The position numbers and the translations under genes were made by a program. Source: SG-bin9 sp049323835 (GTDB lineage Bacteria; Pseudomonadota; Alphaproteobacteria; Rhizobiales; Xanthobacteraceae). From it: a stretch of DNA of 64,000 bases. A model generated the notes under the pieces. The model saw nothing but the letters and a program-made list of their open reading frames with translations, was not told the DNA's origin and made no database searches. Position 1 is the first letter of the stretch; each line of letters starts with the position of its first letter. Location: the NCBI GenBank assembly GCA_049323835.1, contig JBMOOJ010000056.1:62001-126000 (forward strand), written 5' to 3'. Positions 60,731-64,000 of this stretch are shown one piece after another.

Positions 60731-61735
60731 ATGCCAAACCTGCTCACTCACATCAAGACGCTGTGCGCCGCTCTCGTCATTTCGCTCGCTGTCGCATCTC
60801 CGGCGGCGGCGCAGCTTGTGTTCAAGCCGACCGCCGAGGCGGTGCAGGAGGACAAGTTGCTGAACGCGCTGAAGCAGGGTGACAGCATTTCGGGACGCAT
60901 CACCATTCCCGACCGGAATGCATCGAGCCTGATCCAGCCGGGCGGCACCCAGTGGCGCGACTTCCAGCGCTCGCAGCTTCCCTGGATCGGCGGCATCGCC
61001 ATCCTCGGGATGCTGGCGGCGCTGGTGCTGTTCTTCGTCATGCGCGGCCGCATCCGCGTCGAGCATGGTCTGGCTGGAACAACGATCCTGCGCTTTGCGA
61101 TGTTCGAGCGCTTTGTGCACTGGGTGACGGCGACCTGCTTCATCATTCTCGCACTGTCGGGCCTCAACATCTCCTTCGGCCGCATGCTGATCATGCCGCT
61201 GTTCGGTCCCGAAGCGTTCGCGACCATGACGGCCTGGGGCAAGCTCGCGCACAACTACCTCGCGTTCCCGTTCATGATCGGTCTCGTGTTCATGTTCCTC
61301 GTCTGGATCAAGGACAACGTTCCCGGCCGGGTCGACGTCGAATGGCTGAAGCGTGGCGGCGGCCTCCTCAACAAGGGCGACCACCCGCCGGCGAAGCGCT
61401 TCAATGCCGGCCAGAAGATGATCTTCTGGATCGTCATCATTGGCGGCACGCTGATGTCGATCTCCGGCTGGTACATGCTCTTTCCGTACCTGCCGGCCAA
61501 CGTCGGCGCGCTGCAGTTCTGGACGATCATTCATGCAATCGTGGCGATGCTGTTCGTCGCGGCGATGCTGGCCCATGCCTATATCGGCTCGATCGGCATG
61601 GAAGGCGCGTTCGATGCAATGGGGACCGGCGAGGTCGACCTCAACTGGGCCAAGGAGCATCACTCGCTCTGGGTCGAGGAGGAGCAAGGCAAGGGGCAGG
61701 CGCCAGGCGGCGCGCGCGCCCAGCCGGCCGAGTAG
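60731..61735 (+). CDS. Formate dehydrogenase cytochrome b subunit
   Basis: 334 residues: an N-terminal signal-like segment (THIKTLCAALVISLAVASPAAAQ), a periplasmic stretch, then four to five helices. FERFVHWVTATCFIILALSGL and KLAHNYLAFPFMIGLVFMFLVWIKDNVPG carry candidate heme histidines; KMIFWIVIIGGTLMSISGWYML and IIHAIVAMLFVAAMLAHAYIGSIGMEGAFDAM complete the FdnI/FdoI pattern. It passes electrons to the quinone pool. The ATG at 60731 has GGAAGG nine bases upstream. Last gene before the terminator. Confidence 0.92.
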   Translation: MPNLLTHIKTLCAALVISLAVASPAAAQLVFKPTAEAVQEDKLLNALKQGDSISGRITIPDRNASSLIQPGGTQWRDFQRSQLPWIGGIAILGMLAALVLFFVMRGRIRVEHGLAGTTILRFAMFERFVHWVTATCFIILALSGLNISFGRMLIMPLFGPEAFATMTAWGKLAHNYLAFPFMIGLVFMFLVWIKDNVPGRVDVEWLKRGGGLLNKGDHPPAKRFNAGQKMIFWIVIIGGTLMSISGWYMLFPYLPANVGALQFWTIIHAIVAMLFVAAMLAHAYIGSIGMEGAFDAMGTGEVDLNWAKEHHSLWVEEEQGKGQAPGGARAQPAE

Positions 61736-61765
61736 GATTAGGTCAGACCGGATTTGACGTTATAT

Positions 61766-61802
61766 AAAGACCGTCCGGCCCTGCCGGGCGGTCTTTCGTT
61801 TT
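61766..61802 (+). terminator. Intrinsic terminator after the formate dehydrogenase operon
   Basis: A 14-pair stem (AAAGACCGTCCGGC with GCCGGGCGGTCTTT, one G-T pair) around a three-base loop is followed by CGTTTT. It lies 30 bases past the cytochrome b stop and separates the enzyme genes from mobB and moeA. Confidence 0.9.
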
Positions 61803-61828
61803 GAGTGATGGTGGTTGCGGAGCGGGAC

Positions 61829-62356
61829 ATGCGGGTGATCGGGCTGGCCGGCTGGAGCGGGGCGGGGAAGACGACGCTGCTGGCGCGGGTGATTCCGCTT
61901 CTGATCGCGAGCGGCCTGAAGGTCTCGACCATCAAGCACGCCCATCATCGTTTTGATGTCGATACGCCAGGCAAGGATTCCTATGTGCATCGCGAAGCCG
62001 GTGCGACTGAGGTGCTGGTATCGTCGCGCAACCGCTGGGCGCTGATGCATGAGCTGCGCGGGGATGCCGAGCCGCCGCTGTCCGAACTGCTCGGCCAGCT
62101 GTCGCCGGTCGATCTCGTCATCGTCGAAGGCTTCAAGGCCGACCGTCATCCGAAGATCGAGGTACATCGCGAGGCGAACGACAAGGGTTTCCTCTTCCCC
62201 GGCGATCCAGCGATCGTCGGCATTGCGACCGATGCGAAGCCGCGCACGTCGCTTCCGGTCGTGCATGTCGACGATGTCGCTGCGGTCGCCGCACTGATCC
62301 GGACCAAGGCGGTTCGTCTCGCCGATTTGTTCGCTCCCGAACCCGCGCCGGGTTGA
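61829..62356 (+). CDS. mobB: Molybdopterin-guanine dinucleotide adaptor protein
   Basis: 175 residues. The P-loop GLAGWSGAGKTTLLARVIP starts at residue 4, TIKHAHHRFDVDTPGKDSY and VSSRNRWALMHE follow, and VDLVIVEGFKADRHPKIEV is the MobB signature. It binds GTP and assists MobA; not essential in E. coli (family knowledge). Upstream GTG/ATG codons at 61805 and 61808 are possible, but the ATG at 61829 has GGAG and begins at the first conserved strand. The stop is two bases from the following moeA start. Confidence 0.92.
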   Translation: MRVIGLAGWSGAGKTTLLARVIPLLIASGLKVSTIKHAHHRFDVDTPGKDSYVHREAGATEVLVSSRNRWALMHELRGDAEPPLSELLGQLSPVDLVIVEGFKADRHPKIEVHREANDKGFLFPGDPAIVGIATDAKPRTSLPVVHVDDVAAVAALIRTKAVRLADLFAPEPAPG

Positions 62357-62358
62357 TC

Positions 62359-63612
62359 ATGGCGCAATTGTCCGACGACTGTTTTGCGTTCGGCGGTCCG
62401 ATGATGCCGGTCGACGAAGCGACCGCAATCATCGCCTCGCGCATCACGCCGATAACGGAGCTTGAGGTTGTCGATCTTGCGCACGCCGATGGGCGCGTTC
62501 TTGCCGAGAATCTGGTCGCGCCATTGCCGCTGCCGCCGTTCACGAATTCGGCGGTCGATGGATATGCGGTGCATAGCCGCGATCTGCCAGCCGGCAACGA
62601 GCGCGCGCTTCCGGTAACCGGCCGTGTGCCCGCGGGCGCGGATGCATTTGAATGCCGCACCGGCGAGGCGGTCCGCGTCTTCACGGGAGCGCCGATGCCA
62701 CGAGGCGCCGATACCGTGTTCATGCAGGAAGACGTGCGGCTCGATGCATCGGGCCAGGTCGTCGTTCCGGCCGGCCTCAAGCCCGGTGCCAACGTCCGCC
62801 CAGCCGGCGAGGATATCGCGGAAGGCGGCACCGCGCTGCCGGCGGGCCGCCGGCTGCGGCCGCAGGACGTGGCGCTGATCGCGGCGCTCGGAGTGACTGA
62901 AGTCAAAGTCCGCCGCCGCGTGAGGGTCGCGATCTTTTCGACGGGCAATGAGGTGGTCGCGCCGGGCTCGCCGCGCGGTCCGGTGCAACTCTACGATTCA
63001 AACCGCTTCATGCTGCGGGCGATGCTGGTGCGGCTCGGCTGCGAGGTCACCGATTTCGGGATCCTGCGTGACGACCCGGCGACACTTGCGGCAACGCTGA
63101 AAGAGGCGGCTGCGGGGAACGATCTCATCGTCACCTCCGGCGGCGTCTCGACAGGCGAAGAGGACCACGTGAAGGCCGCGGTCGAACGCGCAGGCGCGCT
63201 GACCTTGTGGCGGATGGCGATCAAGCCGGGGCGGCCGGTTGCCATGGGTGTCGTCGATGGGGCGGCTTTCATCGGGCTGCCGGGAAATCCGGTCGCGAGC
63301 TTTGTGACGTTTACCTATGTGGTGCGCCCGGCGGTGCTGGCGCTTGCCGGAACGACGCCGGAGCGGCTCGCCGCGACGCCGGTGCGCGCGGCCTTTACCT
63401 ATGGAAAGAAGAGCGGCCGCCGCGAGTACGTGCGCGCGCATGTGCGCAGGGCAGCCGATGGCGCGGTCGAAGCGGTGAAGTTTCCGCGCGAGGGCGCGGG
63501 TCTGTTGTCGTCGCTGGTCGAAACGGACGGCCTGGTCGAACTTCCCGAAGACGCGACCCGGATCGAGCCGGGCCAGACGGTCGCGTTCTTTCCTTACGCG
63601 GTACTGCTGTAG
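62359..63612 (+). CDS. moeA: Molybdopterin molybdenumtransferase MoeA
   Basis: 417 residues with all canonical MoeA motifs: FTNSAVDGYAVHSRDL (near 60), TGAPMPRGADTVFMQED (near 110), PAGEDI, FSTGNEV (near 195), the metal-insertion segment VTSGGVSTGEEDHVK (near 255), KPGRPVAMG and GLPGNPVASFVTF. It inserts Mo or W into adenylylated molybdopterin. With two other MoeA-type genes 15-18 kb away it is the most conventional, so it is probably the general housekeeping copy. Two bases after mobB. Confidence 0.95.
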   Translation: MAQLSDDCFAFGGPMMPVDEATAIIASRITPITELEVVDLAHADGRVLAENLVAPLPLPPFTNSAVDGYAVHSRDLPAGNERALPVTGRVPAGADAFECRTGEAVRVFTGAPMPRGADTVFMQEDVRLDASGQVVVPAGLKPGANVRPAGEDIAEGGTALPAGRRLRPQDVALIAALGVTEVKVRRRVRVAIFSTGNEVVAPGSPRGPVQLYDSNRFMLRAMLVRLGCEVTDFGILRDDPATLAATLKEAAAGNDLIVTSGGVSTGEEDHVKAAVERAGALTLWRMAIKPGRPVAMGVVDGAAFIGLPGNPVASFVTFTYVVRPAVLALAGTTPERLAATPVRAAFTYGKKSGRREYVRAHVRRAADGAVEAVKFPREGAGLLSSLVETDGLVELPEDATRIEPGQTVAFFPYAVLL

Positions 63613-63640
63613 CGGTACCGCGCCGAGATCAAAACGTGGC

Positions 63641-63796
63641 TTACGATCCGATCAGGTTATGGCCTGGATCGCCGAGTCGAACGCCGGTGGCGCTGGTGAA
63701 AGCGGCCGATCCCGAGCGCTGATAGCTGTCGAGGACGTAATAGGCTCCGACCGATGCGACGGCGATGAAAAGCACGGCTGCGATGAAGGCTTTCAT
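63641..63796 (-). CDS. Small single-helix membrane protein
   Basis: 51 residues: an N-terminal hydrophobic helix (KAFIAAVLFIAVASVGAYYVL) and a short polar tail ending GDPGHNLIGS. The helix may be an uncleaved anchor. The GGGGA upstream fits the ATG at 63796 (seven-base spacing) better than the ATG at 63802. I recall similar small proteins in Bradyrhizobium-type genomes, but no function is known. It converges on moeA. Confidence 0.55.
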   Translation of the reverse strand: MKAFIAAVLFIAVASVGAYYVLDSYQRSGSAAFTSATGVRLGDPGHNLIGS

Positions 63797-64000
63797 GGTC
63801 ATTTCCCCGGTGGTTCTGAGCAAATCTGCTACCTTGATTTATGACGCCGGAACCACGCTAAATCAAGGAAATCCGGACAGAAATCGGCTTCCAATCGGTC
63901 GCAGGGCGCCGGTATTGCGGCGCGGGATCGAGACGGCGCGACACGCGGTTGACGCTATCCGCCGGCTCAGCCATTGAAGCTCCATGACGTTCACCAAACT

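Noticed and set aside
63832..63868. CCTTGATTT/AAATCAAGG inverted repeat as an FNR/FixK box
   Set aside because: The half-sites are 19 bases apart, whereas FNR/FixK boxes have about four to six; no gene start follows within the window.
1..64000. CRISPR arrays, transposases or prophage genes
   Set aside because: No regularly spaced direct repeats, Cas proteins, transposase motifs or phage structural genes were seen; all repeats found are short intergenic palindromes.

Overview
The window is GC-rich chromosomal DNA from an alphaproteobacterium, most likely a member of the Nitrobacteraceae (Bradyrhizobium, Rhodopseudomonas or Afipia type). Three things point there: the order rpmH, rnpA, yidC, engB, argB, dapD, dapE; several dispersed palindromic repeats of the kind scattered through those genomes; and the style of the accessory genes (Bug/Tct transporters, DUF3305, DUF3306). 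The genus is an inference. No prophage, transposase or CRISPR array was seen.

Layout. 1-5,150 (minus) holds lysine and arginine biosynthesis (dapE, cut by the left edge; dapD; argB) with small companions. 5,212-8,285 is a three-gene cell-envelope island (GNAT acyltransferase, Wzx-like flippase, FemAB-like transferase). 8,473-11,956 (minus) is the housekeeping run rpmH-rnpA-yidC-engB, with a good sigma70-type promoter. 12,287-15,327 has an orphan histidine kinase, a tRNA-Arg(ACG) and a cytochrome P450. 15,358-19,511 is a leuC-leuD-like hydro-lyase pair with a Bug solute-binding protein and a divergent LysR regulator. 19,620-27,067 mixes a catalase-family protein, an acyl-CoA dehydrogenase, a drug/metabolite exporter with a divergent MarR regulator and two operator-like palindromes, an esterase, a GFA-like protein and an aldehyde dehydrogenase. 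27,837-30,907 is a complete tctCBA tricarboxylate transporter. 30,914-39,718 holds oxidoreductases, a GST, MerR and IclR regulators and a flavin monooxygenase with its small DUF2783 partner.

From 39,721 to 63,612 nearly everything serves one theme: a molybdenum- or tungsten-dependent formate dehydrogenase. A HTH/periplasmic-binding-like regulator is divergent from the tungstate ABC transporter tupBCA. Two MoeA-type genes follow, one fused to the same kind of binding domain as the regulator. A minus-strand operon then carries a multi-cluster Fe-S protein, a Mrp ATPase, fdhD and mobA. Divergent from it runs a long plus-strand series: a lipoate/biotin-ligase-like protein, DUF6505, DUF6352, DUF3305, DUF3306, a HTH-TorD fusion, a small Tat-targeted protein, the catalytic, Fe-S and cytochrome b subunits of formate dehydrogenase, a terminator, then mobB and a third moeA. 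Metal uptake, cofactor assembly, chaperoning and enzyme are therefore all encoded within 24 kb.

The points most worth a second look are the homologous ligand domains shared by the regulator and the MoeA fusion, the DNA-binding domain on the TorD chaperone, the ligase-like protein that seems to lack ligase residues, a promoter-preceded structured non-coding region near 43.6-44.1 kb, and the paired palindromes in front of the MarR gene. Protein names come from motifs, length and context; no database search was run.
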